64,000 nucleotides of DNA from Lunularia cruciata (lineage: Eukaryota > Streptophyta > Marchantiopsida > Lunulariales > Lunulariaceae): assembly GCA_948567375.1 (NCBI GenBank), contig OX419757.1, forward strand, positions 27,218,001 to 27,282,000. Direction: 5' to 3'. The position numbers and the translations under genes were made by a program. The notes beneath the pieces are model-generated. The model was not told the DNA's origin. It searched no databases and saw only the letters and a list, made by a program, of their open reading frames with translations. This document shows positions 23,401 to 32,983 of the stretch, one piece after another; position 1 is the first letter of the stretch; each line of letters starts with the position of its first letter.

Positions 23401-25814
23401 ATATTATAATAAATATGCAGACGAATTCAAAAACAGTTTTCTGGAAACTCCAGTTTCCCGTTAGTGTGGTAATTATTATTATGGAAAATTAAGGCTGAAA
23501 GACACACCTTGTCCAGATTCTGTTTACGCTGGTCCTTGATACACACAATGGCCGGGAAACAAGAACCCTGGGGGACTGTCCGAAGGGCTCCGGCTGTGCT
23601 TTCCAGTCGCGGCGACGCTGATCCCTCACTACGAAGAAGGGGCAAGTTACTACAACTTGCAGAGAGCCTGTTATAAATGATGAGACTCTTTTTCTAAAAG
23701 TTTAACATCTAGTTCCATAGTTAATCTACATAAAATAACCTTAAAGTGTTTGGTTAACGTATTATTATTATATTCAACACTTTTATACGACAAGAGGTAG
23801 CAAATACTCCACATTTCCGACATCATGGTACTTCTATTTCCATAAAGTATGGTAAGACTCTTTGGATAATATCAGGAGTGGCATATAAGGCAAGGGATCT
23901 TGTTGAAAAATAAATAAATAAATTCTTAACGCTTGTATTATAAGAGGAACATGAAAGAAAACCAAATTATTGTGCATATAATATGTGATAAATAAGATTC
24001 ATAATTATAAATAGAGAATAGAGAAATAAAGAAGAAAGATGTTTTAAAGAAGAATACAATGTTCAAGCATCCAACTTCTCAACATTAATTCATCTTCTAT
24101 TCGAAAAAGAAATCTCTCAAGGTTTTCTAATAGAATTAAGCAAATTTTGTGAAAGTACTCAAAACAATCAATGCTTTAAGAGGGATGTAAAATGGTTCAA
24201 AATGAGAACTATATAGTTCAAAGCATTTTACTTTAATTTTTTATATCTAGATGCTAAGTTCAAAAAAATAGATGGGCATTACTAAATTTATTATGCATAA
24301 TTTGATTGCTTTGGAAATTAATTATAGCATCTAATGCCATAGTAATTTTAATTATGTGGATATTTTATCATACTATTCCAAAAAATTTCATTTTTTATTG
24401 ACTAGTAATGTACTAGTAGACATGAATTTCATTCCTTATTAAATAAAAATATAATGTATTGGATTTATGAGTATATGATAAAAAAGATGTGCAACTTTGG
24501 GTTTTGTTTTGTTTTGTATTTGTTCCAATGTAATATATGGACATTTGAAATCAAGAAAAACTTCTTAGCAAAAAGAAGAAAAGTTATAAAAAGATCTATA
24601 ATGTAATAAAGTTTTAGTGTATGTGTCTAAAGAGAAAGTGAAGTTATGCATGCAAACTCTACTAGTTTATCAATGGACATGTATCCTATAAGAAAATAAA
24701 ATTCAATCTGGAAACATAAGAATTTTTTTATTAAATATTACAAGCCAAGAACAGAGATTCACTTTATGTATACAAAACCTTTTGGTTTATCATTAAATGT
24801 TTTTCTTATGAGAAAATCACATTCATTATAGAAATTCTAAGAAATATCAAGAAACATATTATAGACCAAAAATAGAGAATAATAATATAGGTGAAAACCT
24901 GTTATTTTTCACTATATGATTTTCCTAAAGGATAATATATTTCAATTTTGAAATCCAAAATAAAAAATGTTATGATCTATTGTAGGTAAAAATAGAAATA
25001 GATATTTTATTTGCAAACCTTGATTTGATAAAAAAAAAGAAAAAAGATTGTACCTTGATTGTAAATGTCTCATCTATATATTTAAACAAACTAGCTTTAT
25101 GGAAGTACAAACCTTAATTAAGAAATTATTTGTTTTCTAGTTTTTGGGGGTTTTTAGAGGTTCATAACTCTTGTTTGATTAACTTCCCTTATTGATTGAG
25201 TTTGCAATTTGCTAGTAGTTAAGCTTGCAAGTACAAAAACCTTGTCCTTGATATCATTGCAAGGTGAAGTTTTAAGTTAACTCCTTATAAGAAAAAAAAT
25301 CAAAGGCAATCAATATCAATTTTGATATATCTAATACTTATCTCTTGATTATCATATATCATATCTTTCAACTTTTATGGAAAGCATGGATCAACAAAAT
25401 TTTGAGGATTATATATTACTATCATCAAAATAAAATTTAACATCCACTAACTTTGCAATCCAAAATGTCATCTCTATTAGATCATATTTTACAACCATAT
25501 ACATTAACATATCGCTAATTGATTTCTTGAAGTGACAAAGATCATAGCTTAATCTTGATAGATTTGCATTCATATTTGAGATGAAATTTAACAACAAACC
25601 TTCCAAACATGATTAAACAATCTCTTTCATATTAGAAAAGTGTTCTTATATCTAAAGACTTGTGATATACACAAAATATATACTTGTGAGTACTTGAAGT
25701 ATATTTGTAAAGAGAAATATTGGAACTTCTTCATTTCTTCTTTATCTTATTAGTGTCATATGAATTGCTAAAATGTGAGTTTATGCCATGCACTTGTTGT
25801 GCACTAGTGGTATA
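23401..25814. other. AT-rich DNA, no recognised gene
   Basis: A G+C-richer minus-strand open frame of 72 codons at 23,427-23,645 has no identifiable family and no compatible neighbouring exon that I could see. The remainder is very AT-rich with no motif or repeat unit I can name. Confidence 0.4.
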
Positions 25815-26660
25815 TGTTGTGCAAATATACATCATTACACAATATACATTAGTGTCAACATCATACACTATAGAAATACAACTCATATAAGAAGTCAAGC
25901 ACATAAACTCCAAAGTGCCACAATTTCTCCCCTAGTTTGTGGTTAGGTCTTCTTAACTCTAGATAGCTATCTACTCTAGGTATATGATATACCTTATGGT
26001 GGACATATCCCATCAAGCATAACTTAGATTCTCTTAGGTTGAATGAGTATGGCTTGACAATGTGATCAATGCTTGTTTGCAATTTATATTAAGTATTGAA
26101 TGCTCATATTTGAGAGCTGATCTAAGTTTGGATCGACTTGTTATCCTACATTAACTATCTAACTATTGATTGCAATAACATTAACTATTGATTGACTATC
26201 TTGCACCCATTTTACCCACTTCTTCTATGTGATCAGTGGATCAAAACTCAAATCAAGTCTCAAATTTTAGCATTCAATATTCAGTATAAATTGCCAATAG
26301 GCTCTTATCACATTGTCAAGCTACACCCACTCTAGCTAAGAGAATTCAGGTGATGTTTGTCGGTCTATATCCATCATAGCTAGGAGCTCAAAGGCTCAAC
26401 ATAGAAGAGGTGAGCTCTTTGGTGCTACACTTTGAGGTATACCCCTTTAGAGCGGTCAAGAATCTAGCGTAATTGCACATGTGATGGTACATCTGATATT
26501 GCAAACTATTGCTCAATGATGAGATCAATCAACCTAATACCATATGTAGCTACCACTAAGTAGTCCTTGAGCAACTATTGATAACATGATGACCGCCAAA
26601 AACTATCACTCTAGGATCCTAGCAAACTAGCTTTGATGTTAGAATTGTCATAACCATTGT
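25815..26660 (-). repeat. Z2 3' terminal repeat complex with inverted duplication
   Basis: 25,815-25,998 matches the B1 segment plus the adjoining 3' untranslated region. About 26,000-26,125 is an A-segment piece in reverse orientation, and about 26,170-26,655 is an A2 segment in normal orientation. The reversed and forward A pieces form arms of roughly 125 bp. This is more complex than the simple B2-A2-B1 layout of Z1 and suggests rearrangement or a second Z fragment. Confidence 0.55.
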
Positions 26661-26840
26661 CATGCAAAACATACATTGATGTCAAAATTATACATTATAC
26701 AAGCATAGCTCTTATAAGAAGTCACACACACAAACTTCAAAGCACCACAATTGCCCCCCAGTTGGCAATTAGGTCCTTCTAATTGTAGATAGCCATCTAC
26801 TTTAGATATGTGATATGCCCGATGCTGAGCAAAGATTAGA
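26660..26840 (-). repeat. Z2 B1 segment and 3' untranslated region
   Basis: A stretch like ACATACATTGATGTCAAAAT...AAAGCACCACAATT matches Z1 B1 (32,710-32,816). It is followed on the plus strand by GCCCCCCAG, whose complement is the conserved purine run next to B1. The internal B copy is therefore shared by Z1 and Z2. Confidence 0.65.
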
Positions 26841-27321
26841 AAGCCGGGTGCTATTGAGCCCCATCATAAGTCACTTGTCTACAATCTACAACACATAAAG
26901 AGTGAACTAGCTAAGGTATTAAGTACATCAAGGACATAGCCAATGCCCTTGCAGAATCACCATGAGAAGAGGAGTCAAACATGCCATATTTCATCCTCCC
27001 AAATAGCTATCATACACTAACATAGTAGCAACTCCACCAAAAGAGCCACAGAGCATATACCACAATCCTACATGTATAATTTCCAAGCTTGGGTCCATTG
27101 TGCCATCAATGTTTAGAAAGTTTTATGGTCCACAACTTTTCACATGATCTTTCCAAACAACACCATCATATTTTGTCAACATAAGGACTCCAAAAGGCAA
27201 AACCTCATGCACTCTCAAGATAATATGGCTTGTAGTTACATCAAGAGTTGATGATGCAATGCATTGTAGATATATATAATCACTTGGATGGAACCAATGG
27301 ATTGGGGATCTATAACTAGCT
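26841..27321 (-). pseudogene. Z2 integrase C-terminal tail and PHD finger remnant
   Basis: The minus strand reads HPSDYIYLQ, TTSHIILRVHEVLPFGVLML and GVVWKDHVK, parallel to the Z1 segment upstream of its PHD finger. A degenerate finger follows in which MLCGSFGG is recognisable but several Cys codons have changed. Y inserted just upstream, splitting this tail from the integrase core at 48,394. Confidence 0.65.
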
Positions 27322-27851
27322 TGTAAAAGACCGAGATTGAGACCAAGGAGAAAAATAAGAGAATGGAAGATCACATTGGGACATTTGAGTGTGTGAAACT
27401 CCAAATGCCTAGCATGAGCTTTGGCTTTGGTATTTATAGAGAGCATACAAAGCTCTTGAGAAGCTTCTCAAGAAGCTTCCTTGAGCCGCTTTCTTGGAGT
27501 GCAAGCCAAGTTAACCAAGAAGCTTCCTTCAAGAAGCCACTTACTTGGTGTGCAAGCTAAGCTAGTTGGAATCTTCTAGAAGCTACCCACTTTGAAGCTT
27601 CAAGAAGCTTCCTTCAAGAAGCCGCTTACTTGGTGTGCAAGCTAAGCTAGTTGGAATCTTCTAGAAGCTACCCACTTTGAAGCTTCAAGAAGCTTCCTTC
27701 TAGAAGCTATCTACTTGAGGTGCAAGCTAAGCTAGTGAAGAAGCTTCCCCAGAAGCTTCCTAGATGCTTTTGGAATATTCTAGGCAACTTTGACCTATTT
27801 GCTACTTTGTTAGCCTTGACTAACTTCATCACTAAACTCCCTATTGTTACA
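27322..27851 (-). repeat. Y 3' LTR (530 bp)
   Basis: It runs TGTAAAAGACC...GTTACA on the plus strand and matches the 5' LTR at 47,995-48,393. It is longer mainly because of an 85-bp tandem duplication. It is dense in AGAAGCTTCT palindromes. Confidence 0.85.
27519..27688. repeat. 85-bp tandem duplication inside Y 3' LTR
   Basis: GAAGCTTCCTTCAAGAAGCC starts at 27,519 and again at 27,604. The copies are almost identical. The other Y LTRs have a single copy. Confidence 0.85.
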
Positions 27852-28100
27852 TATTCCCCCACCGCTAGTTGGTGACGTCCTCATTTCCATTGAAGCTTCA
27901 AACTCCTAGAAGGTCATTTTTGCATTTTGTAGATGAGAAAGAAACTCCAAGTGGCATCATGCATGGGATACCCTTTCTAGATGACTTTATACTCCGTATG
28001 TTGTTGATGGCCTCATCTAATGTAATAACGTGCAAGGATCCAATCAACTTCAAACTCTTCATAATCAATTGATAGGGATAAGAGAAAGAGGAGGTTGGAC
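27852..28100 (-). pseudogene. Y polyprotein 3' tail and purine tract
   Basis: Next to the LTR the sense strand reads GCGGTGGGGGAATA, a polypurine tract that would prime plus-strand DNA synthesis. Upstream in sense, a coding-like stretch at 27,898-28,100 would be the C-terminal tail of the polyprotein. I could not confirm a chromodomain. X begins at 28,101. Confidence 0.55.
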
Positions 28101-28572
28101 TGTGAGCCGGCCTGTCTCTCACTCAAGATGAACCTCTGATGGCTATTATGGTAGCGCACCATGGACTAAGAAGGCAAGGAACCCCAACTCCATCATACTC
28201 CTCCAAGGCTAACACTCCAAGACTCAAGACATTGCTCACTAGATAATTCAATGAGAGAGAGATAGTTGCAAATGAAAGGATGATGAGTGCCTCCTCACCT
28301 CTTGCTTATATACTTGTGAAATAATTACGTACCAAAGTTATTAATTACTATAGTAACTCAAGTTACTAGACTAAGAGTCAAGTAAAGTCAAAACGTAGAA
28401 AGGAATATCCATTCATATGGGCATATTCCCCTAACTTTAGCTATGAATAACTTTAGCTAACCATGACTAATATAGAACCATCCTTTGTCTCTATATAAAT
28501 AATATCTCTTAAGTACTTGTAATACCAAGCTAAATATCACAATACCACACACATGCACAAATGGGTGCTACA
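28101..28572 (-). repeat. X 3' LTR (472 bp)
   Basis: It runs TGTGAGCCGGCC...GGGTGCTACA on the plus strand. Relative to the 5' LTR it lacks an internal block of about 215 bp that contains GCATGTGGTCTT and CTTGCCGGCCCAAG. Confidence 0.8.
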
Positions 28573-28582
28573 TTTACCCCCG
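28573..28582 (-). promoter_or_regulatory. X polypurine tract
   Basis: In sense, CCGGGGGTAAA ends directly at the TGTAGC start of the 3' LTR. This is the expected primer site for plus-strand synthesis. Confidence 0.6.
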
Positions 28583-28620
28583 GACTAAGTTTTCACTTTG
28601 TCCTCAAAGTGAAGGTCTCT

Positions 28621-28926
28621 CTACCTTCTATGGTACATCTTCAACTTATCATGGTCAATCCTATCAAAGTATCTTCCTCCCAACTCCTTGAGATCATAGG
28701 TGTAATTTCCCCACACCTTCTCCACTATGAAAGGTCCAAAGTACTTAGGCAAAAACTTCTTTTGCACTCTCTTGAATCGAATGGAATCAAACAAGATTAC
28801 CCAATCACCTTCTTTGAAAGTCTCCACCTTCTTCTTGCCTTGCCTCTTGTCATAGCTCTCCTTTTGTTTCCTTTGGGATTGCTCCACTTGAACCATAGCA
28901 ACTGCTCTTACCTCTTCTAACTCCAT
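28621..28926 (-). CDS. X integrase C-terminal domain
   Basis: An open stretch of 101 codons contains GDWVILFDSIRFKR, KKFLPKYFGPFIVEKVWGNY and a DHDKLKMYHRR ending. This is the SH3-like (GPY/F-type) tail found after gypsy integrase cores, which contacts DNA or chromatin. The N-terminal Met is not the real start, because the polyprotein continues from 29 kb. It lies directly before the 3' untranslated region and LTR. Confidence 0.75.
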   Translation of the reverse strand: MELEEVRAVAMVQVEQSQRKQKESYDKRQGKKKVETFKEGDWVILFDSIRFKRVQKKFLPKYFGPFIVEKVWGNYTYDLKELGGRYFDRIDHDKLKMYHRR

Positions 28927-28973
28927 GAGTTGATCCTTCCTTGACTTCTATGCATCACCTCCTTTTGCTTTCT

Positions 28974-29888
28974 TCAATCTCCTATGAATGCTTTGGAGGT
29001 AGGAAGATCAAAGTGAATAAGTAAGGTAGACTCAATACCATACAACAATTGAAATGCAGAATATCTAGTGGAAGTCTTCATGGTTGTCCTATACTCCCAC
29101 AAAACTGCATGAATCCTCTTGTCCCAATGATGTTTAGCCCCCTCCATTTCTGCATCTTTGGCCAACATCATGCACAAGGTCTGATTGGTTCTCTCTGCCA
29201 AGCCATTGGAATTTGGCTTATAAGATATAGTTACTCTATGTATGATAGAGAAATGTTGTAGCATGCATGGCTGTAGTAATGCTTCATGTAAACTCTCCTC
29301 CTCTATCAAAAACCAACTCCAAAGGGCATCCAAACCTAATGATAATGCATTCATAAAGAAATCTACCCACTTCATCTTCATTCTTGTCCCTCAATGGTCT
29401 AGCCTCTTGGTAAGGTAATCAGTAACTACCACAATGTACCGATTGTTCCTTGGGGTTCTACTGAGAGGACCTACAAAATCAATTCCCCACTTCTCAAAAG
29501 GTCCTAGCAATGGAATTGATCTAAGTGGTGGAGTGGATGTAGACTTTCTAGGAAAAGCTTGACAAACATGAAAAGTTTTGCAATAATCAAGACAATCCTT
29601 GAAAATCCCTCTCCAATGGTAACCTACATCTAGAATCTTGAAAGCAGTCACCTTTCTTGCAAAGTGTCCTCCACATACTAAACCTTCATGAAGCTCCTTT
29701 ATTAGTAGGATAGACTCTTCCTTATCCACTACTCTTTGAAGTAGACCATCTGCTCCTTGGTGAAAAAGAATATCCTCCACCATTGTGTAAGGTCTAGATC
29801 TTGCTGCAAGGGTCTTCCTCTCCCTAGCATGCATCCCTTCTGGATAGTTACCTCTTGTCACAAAATCCACAATCTCCTTGTACTCCAT
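28974..29888 (-). pseudogene. X integrase core, frameshifted
   Basis: 29,391-29,888 carries the zinc-binding region (H...H...C.TFHVCQ) and the first catalytic Asp in WGIDFVGPL. Past 29,390 the frame shifts. In another frame FDRGGEF supplies the second Asp, and 28,974-29,381 has SNGLAERTNQTL with the catalytic Glu. The DDE set is therefore present but not in one frame. The enzyme would insert element cDNA into the genome. Confidence 0.75.
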
Positions 29889-30232
29889 TGGAACTCTTGA
29901 GTGATTGAGATTGTCATGAGTTCCTCATCCGGGAAGGAATCATCCACTGGCTCATCTCCATCATGATCATAGGCTCTAGATAACAAATCAACATTTGCAT
30001 GTTTCTTTCCTGGCCTATCCTCAATGGTGTAGTCATACTCAGATAAGAGTATCATCCACCTTGCTTGTCTCCCTTCCACATTTTGCTTGTTGAAGATGTA
30101 CTTCAAAGCCTTGTGATCCGTGACAATGGTAGATTTCCCTCCAATCAAGTAGTGTCTAAACTTCTTGAGACCAAAGATCACTACCAACCCTTCTCTCTCC
30201 ATGATAGAGTAGTTCTTCTTTGCTAAAACCAT
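29858..30232 (-). CDS. X RNase H domain, C-terminal part
   Basis: The open frame includes KNYSIMEREGL (catalytic Glu context), IVTDHKALKYIF (Asp context) and HANVDLLSR. It overlaps the start of the integrase fragment by 31 bases in another frame, so a frameshift separates them. RNase H removes the RNA template during reverse transcription. Confidence 0.75.
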   Translation of the reverse strand: MVLAKKNYSIMEREGLVVIFGLKKFRHYLIGGKSTIVTDHKALKYIFNKQNVEGRQARWMILLSEYDYTIEDRPGKKHANVDLLSRAYDHDGDEPVDDSFPDEELMTISITQEFQWSTRRLWIL

Positions 30233-31117
30233 CTACCTACTAGCATAAGCTATTGGATGATCATGCCCATCTTGGTCTAATTGACTAAGAGTGCATCCTA
30301 TAGCTACATTAGAAGCATCAGTGTAGAGGATGAAAGGCTTACTCCAATCAGGTTTAGCAAGAATTGGAGCTACAACAAGGGATTGCTTGAGCTCCTCAAA
30401 ATCTTTGAGAGCTTCCTTGTTCTCCAAAATCACCATGTAATCTACACCCTTCTTCATGTAGAGGGTCAATGCATAAGCCTTGTTGGAAAATGAGAAGATG
30501 AACCTCCTATAGTATCCAACCATCCCCAAGAATTGGTGTAACTTTGTCAAGCTTGAAGGGAATGGAAGGTCTGAGATTTTCCTCACCTTCTTAGGATCAA
30601 TTGCTATTCCATCCTTGGAGATGATGTGCCCCAAAAGTAGACCTTCTTCACATCCAAAAATGCACTTCTCTGGGTTGAGTGATGCATTTGCCTCATCCAA
30701 GCATTGCAAGACTTTGATTAGGTGCTCAAAGTGCTCCTCCTTGCTCCCATAGACACAAAAGTCATCAATGAAGTCTCTCATAAATTTCCCAATGAAAGGT
30801 TCAAATACCTTGTTCATGAACCGTTGGAATGTGGCTGGAGCATTGCAAAGCCTAAAAGGCATGACCTTGAAAGTGTAAGTTCTCCAAGGTGTGGTGAATG
30901 TGGTGAGTTGTTGATGCTCTGGTGCAATCTTGATTTGGTTATATCCACTATAACCATCTCCAAAACTGTACCTCTCATGACCTGCAACCTCTTCCAAGAT
31001 CTCATCAATGAATGGCAATGAGTAGTAGTCCTTCTTGGTAACAGCATTGAGCTTCTTGTAATCCACACATACCCGAATCTTGCCATTCTTTTTCTTCACA
31101 ATGACAATTGGAGACAC
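30233..31117 (-). CDS. X reverse transcriptase and RNase H N-terminal part
   Basis: A 294-codon open frame starts within RT motif 1-2 sequence (VIVKKKNGKIRVCVDYKKLN). It contains motif B-like FRLCNAPATFQRFM, then FIDDFCVYG with both active-site Asp residues, then GHIISKDGIAIDPKKV, GMVGYYRRF and ILYTDASNVAIG with the first RNase H Asp. All core RT motifs are visible. The first Met is internal to a polyprotein. This is the best preserved RT in the window. Confidence 0.85.
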   Translation of the reverse strand: MSPIVIVKKKNGKIRVCVDYKKLNAVTKKDYYSLPFIDEILEEVAGHERYSFGDGYSGYNQIKIAPEHQQLTTFTTPWRTYTFKVMPFRLCNAPATFQRFMNKVFEPFIGKFMRDFIDDFCVYGSKEEHFEHLIKVLQCLDEANASLNPEKCIFGCEEGLLLGHIISKDGIAIDPKKVRKISDLPFPSSLTKLHQFLGMVGYYRRFIFSFSNKAYALTLYMKKGVDYMVILENKEALKDFEELKQSLVVAPILAKPDWSKPFILYTDASNVAIGCTLSQLDQDGHDHPIAYASR

Positions 31118-31417
31118 TCATTCTGAATTCTCTACCTCAAAGATAAATCCAGCCTCCTTGAGATGATCAATCTCCTCCTTCACAACCAAAGATATTGGTG
31201 GGCTAATGCAACATTGCTTTTGGTGGATTGGTCTTGCATGTGACTCCACCTCTATCTTGTGCTCCTCCAAGGTGACTTCCTTCAAATCCCTGTAACTAAA
31301 AGCAAACACATGGATGAACTTGCAAAAAATCTCCTCAAATCTCACCTTCTCCTCCTTGGTAACATTTGGACCATACTTGAGGGTAGATAACCTTCTCTCT
31401 ACCTCCTCAAGTGTCAA
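31118..31417 (-). CDS. X protease-RT connecting segment
   Basis: An open 99-codon segment carries the run-up to the RT (EEIFCKFIHVFAFSYRDLK, VVKEEIDHLKEAGFI). It ends one stop before the main RT frame: plus-strand CTC-ATT indicates a TGA or similar change at 31,118. It belongs to the same polyprotein. Confidence 0.65.
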   Translation of the reverse strand: MTLEEVERRLSTLKYGPNVTKEEKVRFEEIFCKFIHVFAFSYRDLKEVTLEEHKIEVESHARPIHQKQCCISPPISLVVKEEIDHLKEAGFIFEVENSE

Positions 31418-31569
31418 TGGTGTTTATCTGGGTCCTTCAAAACCTCTTGCTTAGGTGCAAAATCCATAGCACACAAAGGATACACATCTGAATCAGATTC
31501 AGATTCATCTTCCTCCGTGGAAGTCTCCTCTTCCATGCTTGTGTCCACACCTAAAGCTCCCATTTCAGA

Positions 31570-32151
31570 TTATGATTCCCAATAATCGGAAGATGGTGTA
31601 TTTGAATGTGAAGTGTTGGTGGTGTTAGTCACAAGAATTGTGACTCTATGGTTTGATGGCCCAATCCTCAAGTACCCTTTATGCCATCGATCAGTTGTGC
31701 GTGCTACTCTCAACCATGGCATCCCAAGAAGTAAGTCATAGCTTGAATCCTTCAAGACTTGGAGCTTTCCAAGTCTTTACTAAACTTTGAACTCCTATAA
31801 CTTTAAACTAAACTTTACCTAAATTTTGAACTCCCATAACTGAAACTACCACTTTATCCATCACCCCTACTGGTCGAACTTGTTGCTTGTTTTCCATGCT
31901 CACCACAAATGTTGAAGGTCTTGAGGGTATCATACCTAACTTCTTCATCAACCTTTTTGACATGGCATTTACTGCTGATCCTCCATCAACCAATGCATCC
32001 TTGATGTTGTGACCATTCACTCTCACATCAATCTTGGAGGCATATTCACAAGCCTCCCATGGTGCTGGCTTGGCATCCACCATCCCCATTGATACTAGAA
32101 CTTTTGCCTTCTTCTTCCTCTTGCTCCTTGTAGAACTCAAACCACCTCTAA
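31570..32151 (-). pseudogene. X aspartic protease region
   Basis: 31,808-32,151 reads KIDVRVNGHNIKDALVDGGS followed by AVNAMS, a retropepsin-type active site with DGG at the DSG position. 31,570-31,755 has SYDLLLGMPWL, the usual segment after the protease. The two are separated by a damaged stretch. The 5' edge is set by the Z1 insertion. The open frame reaching 32,173 gains its first residues from Z1 sequence. Confidence 0.7.
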
Positions 32152-32155
32152 GCTC
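32152..32155. other. Z1 target-site duplication, left copy (GCTC)
   Basis: GCTC at 32,152-32,155 is repeated directly after the other end of Z1 at 40,500-40,503. Removing Z1 and one copy makes the X reading frame continuous across the site. Confidence 0.85.
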
Positions 32156-32260
32156 TGTCGTGCGTATATACATCGCTACACAACATACATTGCTATCAAC
32201 ATCATACTATAGAAGCACAACTCACACATAAGTCATACATAGATTCTAAAGTGCCACAAT
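32156..32260 (-). repeat. Z1 repeat segment B2 (outer end)
   Basis: TGTCGTGCGTATATACATCG...GTGCCACAAT on the plus strand is repeated at 32,710-32,816 (B1) with four substitutions and one 2-bp indel. B2 is the outermost part of the element on its 3' side. Confidence 0.85.
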
Positions 32261-32707
32261 AATCAGATTGCTTAACACTTTCAACTCAACTCAACTCAGA
32301 TCAGTACTTGATCTGTCACTCTATAAACTGCCAACAACTGGGCACTGATTACAGTCAAGCCACACCCACTCAAGCATAGAGAATCCAGGTGACGCTTGCC
32401 GGCCTCTGTCCACCATAGCCAAGAACTCGAAGGCTCAACATCAGAGAAGTGAGCTCTCTGGAGCTCACTTCGAAACTATACCCCTGGACTCGAGCTAGCC
32501 ATGAAACCCTAATGGTCCCGCTGATGGCACACTCGACGGTGCAAATGGTGCAAAGTGACGGTGGGCCCCACCGTGAAGTCAATACCCCGAACACCAAATC
32601 TGACCATTGGAAAGTAGTCTCTGAGATATTACTAAAATAACTCTAACTACTATCACTGGAACTCTAGTGTCCGAGCATCTAGATGCAGAACTACAAATGG
32701 CGTGACA
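32260..32707 (-). repeat. Z1 repeat segment A2
   Basis: TAATCAGATTGC...GGCGTGACA matches A1 at 40,052-40,499 with about 23 differences, nearly all transitions. A2 plus B2 (552 bp) equals the solo repeat at 57,222-57,773 in length. Confidence 0.9.
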
Positions 32708-32709
32708 GC

Positions 32710-32816
32710 TGTCGTGCGTATATACATCGCTACACAACATACATCGCTGTCAACATCATACACTATAGAAGCACAACTCACACAAAAGTCATACATAGAC
32801 TCTAAAGTGCCACAAT
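32710..32816 (-). repeat. Z1 repeat segment B1 (internal copy)
   Basis: This second copy of B is separated from A2 by only GC. The junction reads GACAGCTGTC, a perfect palindrome. In sense B1 follows a G-run and precedes A2, so B1-A2 is the probable full LTR. Confidence 0.85.
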
Positions 32817-32818
32817 CG

Positions 32819-32827
32819 CCCCCCTAG
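32819..32827 (-). promoter_or_regulatory. Z1 probable polypurine tract
   Basis: In sense, CTAGGGGGGCG lies directly upstream of B1. The same G-rich run is kept in the two Z2 pieces (near 26,750 and 25,920). This would be the plus-strand primer and would place the LTR start at B1, not at A2. Confidence 0.6.
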
Positions 32828-32983
32828 CTGGCGGTTAGGTCCCTCTAACTCCAGATAGCCATCTACTCTAAGTATATGGTATACCCTCTAATGGGCAAAG
32901 ATCAGGAGGCCGGGTGCTATGGAGCCCCATCATTAGTTGCCTGTCTGCAATCTATACCATATAAAGAATGAACTAGCTACAGG

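Noticed and set aside
23427-23645. Possible host-gene exon on the minus strand, G+C-rich, ending near AAG|GTGTGT
   Set aside because: No family was recognised. A splice to the downstream minus-strand frame is out of phase, and that frame matches a LINE tail.
27898-28100. Chromodomain in Y
   Set aside because: The integrase tail is chromovirus-like, but I could not find the aromatic-cage pattern or the WKG core in this stretch.
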